A stretch of DNA of 64,000 nt from Phycisphaerae bacterium (GCA_009783465.1 WRDM01000001.1:62001-126000), one strand, 5' to 3'. Counted from the stretch's first letter, positions 34,114 to 42,726 are shown. Numbers and translations: made by a program. Notes: generated by a model from the sequence alone, not told the origin.

Positions 34114-35832
34114 TTACTCGACGCGTGTGAGCTTCGCCTTGACCCGCTTGAGCCGCGCGAGTTCGAGCATCATCATCGCGACCAGTATCGCCGGATACAA
34201 GTAGATGTACTTCGACGAGACGAGGGCGCGGCCGAATTGGAAGAAGCTGTCGTTGTTGAAAAACTCGGCTGCGGCGCTTTTGGTAACCTTCGCGACGGCT
34301 CGGATGCCCCACGCGTATTCGCCCGCGATGGCCAGCACGCTCGCGGCCGCGCTGTGCCACGCCAACGCGCAGAGGCCGGATGCCTTCCATCCGATCGCCA
34401 CCAGGCCCATCGCCCAGATGCCCACGCCCACAGCGCCCCAGGGCAACGCGCCCATCGCCAGGCCCCCCACGGCCAGCAGGCCGACGGCGACGCCCCCGCA
34501 ACTGATCGCGCCAACCGCGACGCCGCCGAACGCGAACAGCACGCCGTACGCCACGCCGCCCATCGCGATCCATCCTTTGGCCACGCTGTACCGGCCGTCG
34601 GGCGACTTCGTCCAGTTCACGTGAATCAGCGGCAGGCCCAGGAACGTCCAGCGCGATTTGTACTCCTTGTTTTCCGCGTTCCAGCGGGAGCAAAACTCCT
34701 GCACCTTCGCCAGCGCCTGCGGGTCTCTCGCGAAGGCGGCGGTTTGCATGCCTCGCCGCAGCCGCTGGTATCGGACAACCCGTAACGCGATCCAGGCGAC
34801 GTATAGCAGGAACAGGCCGGCGATAGGAAGCCCGAACATCGGGTTCGTCGGCCTGAACTCATCGGCCCAGACGAGCACACCAAACAGGAGCACCGAAAAA
34901 CCGCCGGCCCAGGCGACAAGGCCCCAATAGGCCCGCCGGACGAATCGCCGCTGGGTATCCGTCGCCGTGGAGGCCGTCGCCACCTTGTAGCCGTAAAAGG
35001 CGCCGAATATGCCGGCGAAGGCGCTGACGAACAACCCAAGCCACGCCGTCCAGCCGGCCGCCGCGACGGCCTTGGCGGCGGCCCCTTTCGCTGTCGCATC
35101 CGCCGTGGCGATGGTGGCCGCCGTCGCGGAAAACGTCGCCGCCGTGGCAGCGACAACCACCGCGCCCGGCAAAGCCGCCAAAACGGCGAGGGTGAACACC
35201 TTGGTAGGCCCCGTGGTTCGCAGGCCTCGATGGACGATGTGCTCCAGTCGTTTGGCGAGCATGGCCCGGCCTCGGGATAACCGCTGCCGGGCGGCGTCCT
35301 CGGACAACTCCAGCGCTTCCGCCACCGCGGCCACCGACTCCTCGTGACGGTAAAACAACACCAGCGGCTCGCGATACTCCGCCGGCAACCGCTCCAGCGC
35401 ACCCCACAGCAGCGCCCCTTCCTCGCGACGGCTGGCCTCCTCCGGCGGCGCCAACTCCGTCGACACGGCGGACCCATCGAACGCCCCGCCGCCAATACCG
35501 TCTCTGCCGCCACCACCGGCCGCAGCCCTGGCGCGCCGACGCTGTTCCCCCGCCGTCAGGTTCCGCGCGATCCCGCACAGCCACGACCGCAGCCGGCCGG
35601 CCTCCTTGAGGTCGCCCAGATGCTTCCACGCCTGCAAAAACGTCTCTTGCGCAACGTCCTCGCTACGATGCACGTCGCCGCAGCCGGCGTAGGTCAACGC
35701 GCAAATGAGCGACTGATACCGCGACACCACAACCCCAAAGGCGTCCCGATCCCCGCCGCGACACAACGCGACCAACTGCTCATCCGACGGACCAACCTGA
35801 TGTTCATGCGGATATTCTGAATGAATTGCCAT
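34114..35832 (-). CDS. ECF sigma-70 factor fused to a multi-span membrane domain
   Basis: This is a 572-residue protein. Sigma region 2 lies at about 15-85 (LVALCRGGDRDAFGVVVSRY, EDVAQETFLQAWKHL). Region 4 lies at about 140-190 (LSEDAARQRLSRGRAML). After residue 205 come at least four TM helices and a glycine/alanine-rich hydrophobic stretch with tandem AxGGVAxG-type repeats. The sigma part would therefore be tethered to the inner membrane, with no separate anti-sigma factor nearby. The start at 35832 has no ribosome site but follows the stop of a possible upstream ORF by one base. Confidence 0.85.
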   Translation of the reverse strand: MAIHSEYPHEHQVGPSDEQLVALCRGGDRDAFGVVVSRYQSLICALTYAGCGDVHRSEDVAQETFLQAWKHLGDLKEAGRLRSWLCGIARNLTAGEQRRRARAAAGGGGRDGIGGGAFDGSAVSTELAPPEEASRREEGALLWGALERLPAEYREPLVLFYRHEESVAAVAEALELSEDAARQRLSRGRAMLAKRLEHIVHRGLRTTGPTKVFTLAVLAALPGAVVVAATAATFSATAATIATADATAKGAAAKAVAAAGWTAWLGLFVSAFAGIFGAFYGYKVATASTATDTQRRFVRRAYWGLVAWAGGFSVLLFGVLVWADEFRPTNPMFGLPIAGLFLLYVAWIALRVVRYQRLRRGMQTAAFARDPQALAKVQEFCSRWNAENKEYKSRWTFLGLPLIHVNWTKSPDGRYSVAKGWIAMGGVAYGVLFAFGGVAVGAISCGGVAVGLLAVGGLAMGALPWGAVGVGIWAMGLVAIGWKASGLCALAWHSAAASVLAIAGEYAWGIRAVAKVTKSAAAEFFNNDSFFQFGRALVSSKYIYLYPAILVAMMMLELARLKRVKAKLTRVE

Positions 35833-35833
35833 A

Positions 35834-36073
35834 TTACCCATACGTCGCCACAGCAGGGTTGAATGTGACAACAAATGACGTAAGGGGCAGGAGAAGGCAG
35901 ATATCCATCTCGCGCCGCACCAAGACCTTGGGGTCGTCGCGTCGGATCAATTCCATCAAAATGTCCGTATGAATGTCCGCATGAGTGTCCACTTTCTCTA
36001 TTGCATTACTTATTGCCCATACGCCATTTACAAAATGTACATCGTCGTTTTGTCCGAAGTTTTGTCCAGCCAT
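35834..36073 (-). CDS. Possible small ORF overlapping 12-bp repeats, upstream of sigma gene
   Basis: This 79-codon frame (MAGQNFGQNDDV...) ends TAA one base before the ATG of the sigma factor, which would allow coupled translation. It spans two blocks of 12-bp tandem repeats, one of which it reads as VDTHADIHTDIL. There is no ribosome site and no recognisable family; it may be chance. Confidence 0.25.
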   Translation of the reverse strand: MAGQNFGQNDDVHFVNGVWAISNAIEKVDTHADIHTDILMELIRRDDPKVLVRREMDICLLLPLTSFVVTFNPAVATYG

Positions 36074-36103
36074 TTGTCCACACGTTTGTCCACGACTTTG
36101 TCT
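35962..36103. repeat. 12-bp-period TGTCC direct repeats upstream of ECF sigma gene
   Basis: TGTCC recurs at 35962, 35974 and 35986 (block 1), and at 36051, 36063, 36075 and 36087, with a TGTCT at 36099 (block 2). Within blocks the spacing is exactly 12 bp. On the minus strand block 2 reads as a DKxx tetrapeptide repeat. The gap 35833-36141 otherwise holds a half arm of the TAGCCA family at 36120-36140. Confidence 0.7.
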
Positions 36104-36141
36104 TCGCCATCGTCGTGCCTTACCTTGTGGCTAGTGGCTCT

Positions 36142-37002
36142 TCACACCACTTTCCGCAGGTAGCCTCGCGCGGCGGTGAACCAGCCGCTGCCCCAGGTGT
36201 GTTGGCCATGTAACAGCAAGGTGGCCAGGGCGAGCGGGGTAAGGTCGTCGTGGCGGTTTTGGATGAACTCGATGACGCTGGTGGCATCGCTGCGGATGGC
36301 GACGAAGTCGGTGTGCTCGTGGGCGTCGTGGGCGTGGGGCCAGCGGGCGCGGACGTCGCTGGCGGCCGCGGAGGCCCGCAGCCAGAAGACCAGTTCCGGC
36401 TGCACGATCTTGCGGTCGCGCACGATACCCAGGCACAGCGGCGAGATCAGGTCGGTTCGCTGGAGGCCGGTTTCCTGTTCGATTTCGTCGAGGACGGCCT
36501 GGAAGGGCTCGGTCGGCGTGCCGTCGGCGGTCAGTTCGAGCATGCCGCCCACCGGATGTACCCGCCCGGCGTGGAAGGCGACCGTCTCGCTCCGCAGACC
36601 GAGCAGGATGTAATTGTCCGCGGTGAGGATGGCCGCACTGACGCCCAGCGGATCGCCCAGCACGTCGCCGCCGTACGTGTACCGCAGGGCGGCATTGTAT
36701 AGATTCGTCCCGAGAAACTCGCGGTAGGTCGTCTGCCCGAGCGTCAGCTCAAGCCGATGCGGCAGCGGCTCGTAGCACACCAGCCGGGCCAGTCGACCGT
36801 CGAACAGCCGCCGCCCCTCCCGCTGCGCCCGCGCCATCTGCTCCTGCCAGGTTCGCTCGATAGCTTCCTCGATCTTCGGATCCGACTCCCGCGCCCGCGG
36901 ACTGGGCAGCAACACCACCTCGCCCGGCGCATACCGCCCCACGACGTCCAGAAAGAACGTCCCGCAGTCGCAACTGTTGTTGTTGCCTTGCGTGTGAGGC
37001 AT
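36142..37002 (-). CDS. NUDIX hydrolase-domain protein
   Basis: This 286-residue protein has a NUDIX box in slightly degenerate form near 150-180 (GGMLELTADG...EPFQAVLDEIEQETGL), keeping the metal-binding EI-x-QE-x-G part. The upstream segment YREFLGTNLYNAALRY resembles the substrate-side domain of larger NUDIX proteins. It probably hydrolyses a nucleoside diphosphate derivative. GGAG precedes the ATG at 37002. It lies downstream of hemB on the same strand, separated by a palindrome. Confidence 0.75.
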   Translation of the reverse strand: MPHTQGNNNSCDCGTFFLDVVGRYAPGEVVLLPSPRARESDPKIEEAIERTWQEQMARAQREGRRLFDGRLARLVCYEPLPHRLELTLGQTTYREFLGTNLYNAALRYTYGGDVLGDPLGVSAAILTADNYILLGLRSETVAFHAGRVHPVGGMLELTADGTPTEPFQAVLDEIEQETGLQRTDLISPLCLGIVRDRKIVQPELVFWLRASAAASDVRARWPHAHDAHEHTDFVAIRSDATSVIEFIQNRHDDLTPLALATLLLHGQHTWGSGWFTAARGYLRKVV

Positions 37003-37017
37003 CGTCGCTCCGCTCCG

Positions 37018-37115
37018 AGACTGTTAGGCTGTTAGACTTGTAGACTGTTAGGTGCGGGCTTATGAGGCTTTGGGCCTACATTTTCATAAGCCTCTCCCTA
37101 ACAGCCGAACAGTCT
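37018..37115. repeat. TGTTAG-family palindrome between hemB and NUDIX gene
   Basis: The left arm AGACTGTTAGGCTGTTAGAC pairs with CCCTAACAGCCGAACAGTCT. The inner segment GGGCTTATGAGGC pairs with GCCTCTCC-like and CATAAGCCT sequence. The stop TAG of hemB is inside the right arm. Confidence 0.8.
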
Positions 37116-38259
37116 ATTCCGCCAGCCACGCCGCCAGTTGCGGCGCGAAGTAGGTAATGATCAGGTCCGCGCCGGCGCGGGCGATGGCCGCGGTAACTTC
37201 CATGGCGGCGGCTTTTTCGTCCAGCCAGCCGAGCCGGGCGGCCGCCTTGATCGCGCTGTATTCGCCGCTGACGTGATAGGCCGCCAGCGGCGCGTCGAAC
37301 TGTCGGCGAATCTCCGCGATCACGTCCAGATACGTCGCCGCCGGCTTGACCATCAAGATATCCGCGCCCTGCTCGATGTCCTGCCTGGCCTCCGAGGCCG
37401 CCTGGCGGGGCGAACGCGGATCCATCTGATACGTCCGCCGGTCGCCCGACGACGGGACACTCGTCACCGCCTCGCGGAAAGGCCCATACAGACACGACGC
37501 GAATTTCACCGCGTACGACATGATCGCCGTCTGCACAAACGCCACGTCGTCCAACGCGGCCCGAATCGCCGCCACCTGGCCGTCCATCATCGCCGACGGC
37601 GCAACGACGTCCGCGCCCGCCCGCGCGTGCGACACCGCCACCCGCGACAACAACGGCAACGTCGCGTCGTTGTCGACGTCCATCGCCATTTCACATGACG
37701 AGGGCGTCTCGCCCTCGTGTCCCGCGGGCATCCTTGCCACGACGGAGCGCAGCAAAGACGGGTTGCCCGCGCCGGTCGGCGAAGACGATTCGGCGTCTTC
37801 CATTGACCCGGCCAATGGAACGCACAACGCGGGCGGGACGCCCGCGTCACGTTGCGACAGCACGCCGCAATGGCCGTGATCGGTGTACTCGCAGAGGCAC
37901 ACGTCCGTCATGACGATCATCGCCGGCCACCGCCGTTTGATCCGCCGCGTCAACTCCTGCACCGCACCACCGTCGTCCCACGCGGAGCTGCCCTGGGCAT
38001 CCTTGCGGTCCGGCACGCCGAACAACAGCACCGCCCCAAGCCCCGCGTCCGACCAGGCCGACACCGTCTCCAGGGCAACGTCCACCGACTGCCTCGCGAC
38101 GCCGGGCATCGACGCGATCTCCCGCCGCACGCCCGATCCGCCGCACACGAACAACGGCGACACCAACTGCCGGCGATCCACACGAACCGCCGCCAGCATC
38201 TCCCGCATCGCCGCCGACGCCCGCAACCGCCGCAACCGTGTTGTCGGAAATTCCGTCAT
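37114..38259 (-). CDS. hemB: Delta-aminolevulinic acid dehydratase (porphobilinogen synthase) with palindrome-derived insertion
   Basis: This is a 381-residue protein. It has the zinc cysteines (CLCEYTDHGHC, residues 121-131), Lys252 in YAVKFASCLYGPFRE and the Schiff-base Lys305 in LMVKPA. HemB condenses two aminolevulinates to porphobilinogen. Ordinary HemB runs from GHCGVL to DNDATL with only a few residues between; here about 59 residues (135-193) intervene, encoded by a GCCCGC-family palindrome (37693-37852), and the frame stays open. The rest aligns end to end with HemB. A TATACT box lies 8 nt upstream of the ATG. Confidence 0.93.
   Translation of the reverse strand: MTEFPTTRLRRLRASAAMREMLAAVRVDRRQLVSPLFVCGGSGVRREIASMPGVARQSVDVALETVSAWSDAGLGAVLLFGVPDRKDAQGSSAWDDGGAVQELTRRIKRRWPAMIVMTDVCLCEYTDHGHCGVLSQRDAGVPPALCVPLAGSMEDAESSSPTGAGNPSLLRSVVARMPAGHEGETPSSCEMAMDVDNDATLPLLSRVAVSHARAGADVVAPSAMMDGQVAAIRAALDDVAFVQTAIMSYAVKFASCLYGPFREAVTSVPSSGDRRTYQMDPRSPRQAASEARQDIEQGADILMVKPAATYLDVIAEIRRQFDAPLAAYHVSGEYSAIKAAARLGWLDEKAAAMEVTAAIARAGADLIITYFAPQLAAWLAE
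37693..37852. mobile_element. GCCCGC-family palindrome inserted in frame inside hemB
   Basis: ACATGACGAGGGCGTCTCGC, then CCTCGTGTC, at the left and CGCGGGCGGGACGCCCGCG, then TCACGT, at the right form the same double-hairpin composite as at 11101 and 28380, with outer ACATGACG/CGTCACGT pairing. It is read through on the minus strand as part of HemB residues about 136-189. Confidence 0.85.
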
Positions 38260-38278
38260 CAGGAGTCAGTATACCAGA

Positions 38279-38568
38279 TCAGAACGGAAAGCCAGTAGCC
38301 AATAGCCGATAGCCAGTAGGTATGGAAAGTTGGTCGCGAATCGAAACATCCACATGGTTATTGTTGATATGGTAACGAATGATTCAGCCTCCCCGGTCTC
38401 GTGTTGGATCGCTGGCACATAGCCGGTTTTTCCACGCGGGGCTTGGGAGGCCAATCGGTTGTTTTCAACGGAAAACCAAGTACTCTCGCAACAAACATTC
38501 ATCGCGAAAAATGTGTTCCACGTGCCACAATTTTCCATACCTACTGGCTACTGGCTATTGGTTTTCTG
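38279..38568. repeat. TAGCCA palindrome with GGCCTCC palindrome nested in its loop
   Basis: The outer arms CAGAACGGAAAGCCAGTAGC, then CAATAGCC and GGTATGGAAA, pair with TTTTCCATACC, then TACTGGCTACTGGC and TATTGGTTTTCTG. Inside, CCTCCCCGGTCTCGTG pairs with CACGCGGGGCTTGGGAGG. It fills the gap 38260-38554 and overlaps the 3' end of the metallophosphatase gene, providing its TAG stop. Confidence 0.8.
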
Positions 38569-39805
38569 TCTTGAATCGCAGGATCGCCACTTCCGGGTTG
38601 GCGAAGAGTCGCAGTGGCGGGCCCCAGGTGCCGGCGCCGGGGGTGACGTACACGTAGCGGCGAGGCAAGTGGGTGGCGCTGGGCGATTCGGTCTTCGGCG
38701 CGGCCGGAGAGAGATCATACAAGCCTTGGAGCAGCGGGTACTGCACTTTGGAGATGTAATGCCACGGCCAGATTTGTCCGCCGTGCGTGTGGCCTGAGAG
38801 TTGGATCATCGTGCGGCCGGCCCAGTACTCGCCGATCAGCGGCTGATGTTTGAGGAACAGCACAAAGTCGCCGGGCCTTGCCCCGGCCAGCGCGGCGCGT
38901 TCGTTGTGGTGTGTCCCCGGGGCTCCTCGGGCGGGATCATCCACGCCGGCGATAAACAGCCCCGGCACGGGTCGGACGGCGTCCTGCCGCAACAGCCGAA
39001 ACCCCGCCGCCTGGAACCACGCCTCCACGCCCGCCAGCGAACCGTCCAGCCGGGCCACGTAGAACTCGTGATTGCCCAGGATCGCGTACTTGCCCATCGG
39101 GGCCTGGAGATGCGTGAACGCCGACGCGAACTGGTTGACGTGCGCCAGCGGGCTGTCGATGTTGTCGCCGGTGAACACGATCACGTCGGGCTTGGCCTGC
39201 TCCAGAATGTCGATCACCTGCCGCATGCGTCCGCCCCGCTCGTTGAGGCCCAGGTGCAAATCGCTGACCTGTGCGACGACCAGTTCGCTCCGCCCGGCCG
39301 GCAGGTGCGGCACGGAGATCACCACCTCGTTCGCCCGCACGCGAAAGGCGCGGTCGATGCCCACCGCCATGCCGATCAGCACCACGACGGAAATGACAAC
39401 CACCGTCCACGCCGGCGAAAGAATCGCCCACTGTAAAGGCCTCCAGACAGCAGACGTCGACGCGTCGCCCGACGCCGCGGTATGCTTCGCCTGCCACCGC
39501 ACAAGCGCCGAACCGATCAGCCGAATGATCCCGTTCCACAAATCCGTCAACAACGACAACCCGAAAAACCAACCCGCCGCAACGAGACTGACGAATCCGA
39601 TCGACGCCACAGGCCAGGAAATGTCGAAATGCCCGTTCTGCTCCAGCCACATGCCCGCAAACGGCATCCCCATCAGCACCAGCGCCACCACCGCCAGCGC
39701 CACCTTTAGCGCAACGCAGCCTCGGAACGCGCGGATGATCTTCACATAGCTGTATCCGTAGAACAGCACACAGACCGACAACACGACCATGAAGAAAATG
39801 CCCAT
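38555..39805 (-). CDS. Membrane-anchored metallophosphoesterase
   Basis: This is a 416-residue protein. Several TM helices (about 1-130, then 150-172) are followed by a calcineurin-type domain with DLHLG, GDNIDS, GNHEF, and the late GHTHGGQIWPW that supplies metal-binding histidines. It resembles YkuE/YaeI-like phosphoesterases that act at the outer face of the membrane on lipids. GAGGA precedes the ATG. The last residues KTENQ and the stop lie in the TAGCCA palindrome. Confidence 0.85.
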   Translation of the reverse strand: MGIFFMVVLSVCVLFYGYSYVKIIRAFRGCVALKVALAVVALVLMGMPFAGMWLEQNGHFDISWPVASIGFVSLVAAGWFFGLSLLTDLWNGIIRLIGSALVRWQAKHTAASGDASTSAVWRPLQWAILSPAWTVVVISVVVLIGMAVGIDRAFRVRANEVVISVPHLPAGRSELVVAQVSDLHLGLNERGGRMRQVIDILEQAKPDVIVFTGDNIDSPLAHVNQFASAFTHLQAPMGKYAILGNHEFYVARLDGSLAGVEAWFQAAGFRLLRQDAVRPVPGLFIAGVDDPARGAPGTHHNERAALAGARPGDFVLFLKHQPLIGEYWAGRTMIQLSGHTHGGQIWPWHYISKVQYPLLQGLYDLSPAAPKTESPSATHLPRRYVYVTPGAGTWGPPLRLFANPEVAILRFKTENQ

Positions 39806-39888
39806 AAGTTCCTCGTGTCAGTGCCACAGCATCGACACATTTTCATCCGCATCCGAAAAGCATACCGCCAAACTCTAGGCCGCCATGT

Positions 39889-39894
39889 TACACT
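39889..39894 (+). promoter_or_regulatory. Candidate -10 box, leaderless start of PHP gene
   Basis: TACACT ends 6 nt before the ATG at 39901. No ribosome-binding site is seen. Confidence 0.45.
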
Positions 39895-39900
39895 AAACGC

Positions 39901-40506
39901 ATGAAAGTGGAACTTCATTCGCACACGATGCGGTACAGCGGCTGCGCGACCGTCACACCGGCGAAGCTGATGGCGGCGGCGATCAAGCTCCGCTACGACG
40001 CCGTATTCATCACCGAACACGATGCTGTCTGGGACGACTGGGAGTTGGACAACCTGCGGCGGGATTTCCCGGGGATTCGTATTTTTCCGGGCGTGGAAAT
40101 CACGCTGCCCAATACGGATCATCTGTTGGTGCTGGGCACGAACGACCGCGAGTATCTCAAACTAGGCCAGCCGGAATTGATTATCGCGCGGGCCCGGCAG
40201 GCGGGCCATTTGACGGTGCTGGCCCATCCGTTCCGCTGGGAAAAACCGTATTCGCTGCTGGACGCGGGCCCGCTGCCCGACGCCGTGGAGTTCCGCACGC
40301 TCAACAGCGACGCCCGCGCCGGCGAGCAGGCCCAGGTCGCCGCCGCCCGCCTGCGGCTGCCGCTGGTCAACGCCGGCGATACGCACGCCACCGACATGCT
40401 GGGCCACTTCTGGATCGAAACCCACGCCGACCTCGTCACCGGCAGGGAGATTTACGACATCGTGCGAAGCGGCTTGTATGAGAATGGGATGAAAAAGAGA
40501 AAATAA
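39901..40506 (+). CDS. PHP-domain metal-dependent phosphoesterase
   Basis: This 201-residue protein begins ELHSHT, the PHP metal motif. TEHDAVWDD, FPGVEIT, VLAHPFRWEK and AGDTHATD follow as the remaining metal-binding motifs in canonical order. It is a compact single-domain PHP enzyme, likely a phosphoesterase on a small nucleotide or sugar phosphate. It is convergent with the cdaA-cdaR operon, with 4 bp between stops. Confidence 0.85.
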   Translation: MKVELHSHTMRYSGCATVTPAKLMAAAIKLRYDAVFITEHDAVWDDWELDNLRRDFPGIRIFPGVEITLPNTDHLLVLGTNDREYLKLGQPELIIARARQAGHLTVLAHPFRWEKPYSLLDAGPLPDAVEFRTLNSDARAGEQAQVAAARLRLPLVNAGDTHATDMLGHFWIETHADLVTGREIYDIVRSGLYENGMKKRK

Positions 40507-40510
40507 CGCC

Positions 40511-41566
40511 TCACCGTTTCGCCAGCTTGAACATCACCTTCGGGGATTCGCCCTCGAGTTCGACGTTGAGGTCGCTGGGGAACCGCACGATTACCGTGCG
40601 CGTGATCCAGCTGTCCACGCGCGATTTGTCGTCGTCGGTCAGCCTGATGAACGCCTCAATCTCGTTGCCGCGGGAGAGCAGTTGCTCCAGGGCTTCGGGC
40701 GAGCCGGTCACGTTCACCTTCGGCTGCCATTCGACCTGGTTGAATTTCTCGAACCGATACTCCTTCCACGTGTCGTCTTCGGCCCAGATCCGCGGGATCA
40801 GCAGCCAGACGTTCAGCGTGATCTCCCGGGAAGACGTCACGCGTTCGATCTGGAACGTTACGGTCACCGTCGTCTGCCCGTTGATGTCCACGTCCACCCC
40901 GCCGATTTGCGGCAGCAGCGGCACTTTCGTGGAGTGCTCCTTGCCGGGAGCGAATTCCCGCAGATTGATTTCCCGCGTCCGAATCACCGGCGCGTTGGGC
41001 TTGGCCTTTTCGACAATCTCCGCCCATCGCCCCTTGGGGCAGCGGACATCCACTTTCGGAGGATCAATGGTTTCCTCCGTCAGCAGTTCCGCCCCGGTGT
41101 AGCGAAACTGAACCTCCACGGTGTGGGTCACGACGCTGTCCAGCTCGAACCGCTGATCCATCGTGTTGTCGGACACCACCGACAGCCCGCTGCGCTGAAA
41201 CTCGTCGTTGCGGGCCAGCAGATCGTCCACCGACATCCGGTGCCGCCCCGTCGTCAGGTCGCTGATGTCCACGGGAAGCCGGTCGCCGCGGGCCTTGAGC
41301 ATTCGCTTGAACCGGTCGATCCCGTTGCTGTTGCCCTGCACCTTGAGGGGCAGGTGGATCTCGCGGTTACCCAGCAGCAAGGCCATGTTCGGGCCCGTCT
41401 GCAAGTCGATGATGACGTTGACTTCCTGCGTCTGCTTCAACTCCATGTCGGCGTAGACCCAGATCAGGATCGTCACCGCGGCCACCCAGAGAGGCGTCTG
41501 GCATTTATCGAGCCACCACCTCCGGGAAAATCGCCTGGGGATCGGGTTGTATTCGTCGGAAGCCAT
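40511..41566 (-). CDS. YbbR-domain protein (CdaR-like regulator of diadenylate cyclase)
   Basis: This 351-residue protein has one N-terminal TM (PLWVAAVTILIWVYADMEL). An extracytoplasmic region follows with repeated YbbR-type beta modules, for example NVIIDLQTGPNMALL and IPRIWAEDD...VNVTGSPEAL. The start codon overlaps the stop of the upstream cyclase gene (TGATG), the arrangement found for cdaA-cdaR. By analogy it modulates c-di-AMP synthesis at the membrane. Confidence 0.85.
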   Translation of the reverse strand: MASDEYNPIPRRFSRRWWLDKCQTPLWVAAVTILIWVYADMELKQTQEVNVIIDLQTGPNMALLLGNREIHLPLKVQGNSNGIDRFKRMLKARGDRLPVDISDLTTGRHRMSVDDLLARNDEFQRSGLSVVSDNTMDQRFELDSVVTHTVEVQFRYTGAELLTEETIDPPKVDVRCPKGRWAEIVEKAKPNAPVIRTREINLREFAPGKEHSTKVPLLPQIGGVDVDINGQTTVTVTFQIERVTSSREITLNVWLLIPRIWAEDDTWKEYRFEKFNQVEWQPKVNVTGSPEALEQLLSRGNEIEAFIRLTDDDKSRVDSWITRTVIVRFPSDLNVELEGESPKVMFKLAKR

Positions 41567-42447
41567 CAGGGGACCTCCCGCGATTCGGGCAGTTCCGGAG
41601 AGAGCTCCTCATCGCGCCGGGAGCGGCGAGGCAGCAGCGGGCCTGGCTTGAGTAAACCCGTGAGCATCTCGCGAAGCCCGTCCAGTTCCAGCCCGACGTA
41701 CAGTTGCCCTTCCACGGCGATCGACACGCGGCCGGTCTCCTCGCTGATGACCAGCACCACCGCGTCGGTGTCCTGCGACAGCCCCAACGCCGCCCGATGC
41801 CGGCTGCCAAGCGACGCGTCCACTTCCTCGCTCTCAGCCAGCGGAAACTGACACCCCGCCGCCGCGACCCGCGAATTGCGAATGATCACGCCCATGTCGT
41901 GCAGCGGGCTTCCCGGATAAAAAATCGTGTTCAACAGGCTGCTTGTGACCCGCCCGTCGATCGTCGTGCCCGTCGCAGACAGCGTCGCCAGGCCCACCGA
42001 CCGCTCGATCGCCATCACCGCGCCGATCTTGTTCCGCGACAAAAACGCCGCCGAGTCCACCAGCGAATCGATCATCGCCTCCAACTCGCCGCGAACCGTG
42101 CGGAACAGACTCGTCTGGCCAATCTGAATCAGCGCCCGGCGAAGTTCCGGCTGAAACGCCACGATTAACGCCGCGAACGCCACCACCAGAAAATGGCCAT
42201 ACAGAAACTGAATGCGTTCGAACCCGTAACTTTTCGGCAGCAGTTGCACGCCGACGTGCAGCGTCACCAGCAGCAACGCCGCCCCCTTGACCAACCGCGC
42301 CCCACGCGTGCCACGAAGAAACCGGATCACCCACCACACCACCAGGCCGATCAGCAGCATCTCGATAACGACCACCCACGGCGTGTACGACGACAGCCGA
42401 TGCAGGTAGCCTTCAAGATATCGGTAAATGCTTTGAAAAATGCCCAT
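41566..42447 (-). CDS. cdaA: Membrane diadenylate cyclase (CdaA/DisA_N)
   Basis: This 293-residue protein has three TM helices (about 25-43, 52-70, 78-97) followed by the DAC domain (about 100-250). The RHR motif (Arg216-His217-Arg218, GSRHRAALG) is intact. The DGA motif, which normally reads PLHDGAVII, is PLHDMGVII here (Asp184-Met185-Gly186), keeping Asp but changing the next two residues. It makes c-di-AMP from two ATP if active. It is the first gene of cdaA-cdaR. The C-terminal tail of about 35 residues is polar. Confidence 0.9.
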   Translation of the reverse strand: MGIFQSIYRYLEGYLHRLSSYTPWVVVIEMLLIGLVVWWVIRFLRGTRGARLVKGAALLLVTLHVGVQLLPKSYGFERIQFLYGHFLVVAFAALIVAFQPELRRALIQIGQTSLFRTVRGELEAMIDSLVDSAAFLSRNKIGAVMAIERSVGLATLSATGTTIDGRVTSSLLNTIFYPGSPLHDMGVIIRNSRVAAAGCQFPLAESEEVDASLGSRHRAALGLSQDTDAVVLVISEETGRVSIAVEGQLYVGLELDGLREMLTGLLKPGPLLPRRSRRDEELSPELPESREVP

Positions 42448-42616
42448 GGGGTTCCGTCAACGATTCACAACAGACGAACACAAAACCGTCCCGAGGCGCG
42501 CAATCACACCACGCACGCGCCTATATTGCAGTCTACTGTGCATATCGACCAGCAGGAAGGGGGGAAGGTTAGTCAAAAGAGATTTTTTTCATGAATTACG
42601 AAAAAATTCTAAACCA

Positions 42617-42658
42617 AAACGGCGACACTACGCGTCAAGTCGCGTGGCGTCGCCGTTT
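42617..42658 (-). terminator. Terminator hairpin downstream of DUF4159 gene
   Basis: AAACGGCGAC...CGCG pairs with CGCG...GTCGCCGTTT around TCAAGT. On the minus strand it is followed by T-rich sequence. The rest of the gap 42448-42726 carries ATCCGA-family units near 42690-42725. Confidence 0.6.
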
Positions 42659-42726
42659 GGGGTTTGTCGTTTTCCGCTTTTGAAATTTGTTTCGGATTTC
42701 GAACTTCGTGCTTCGGATTTCTCCGT

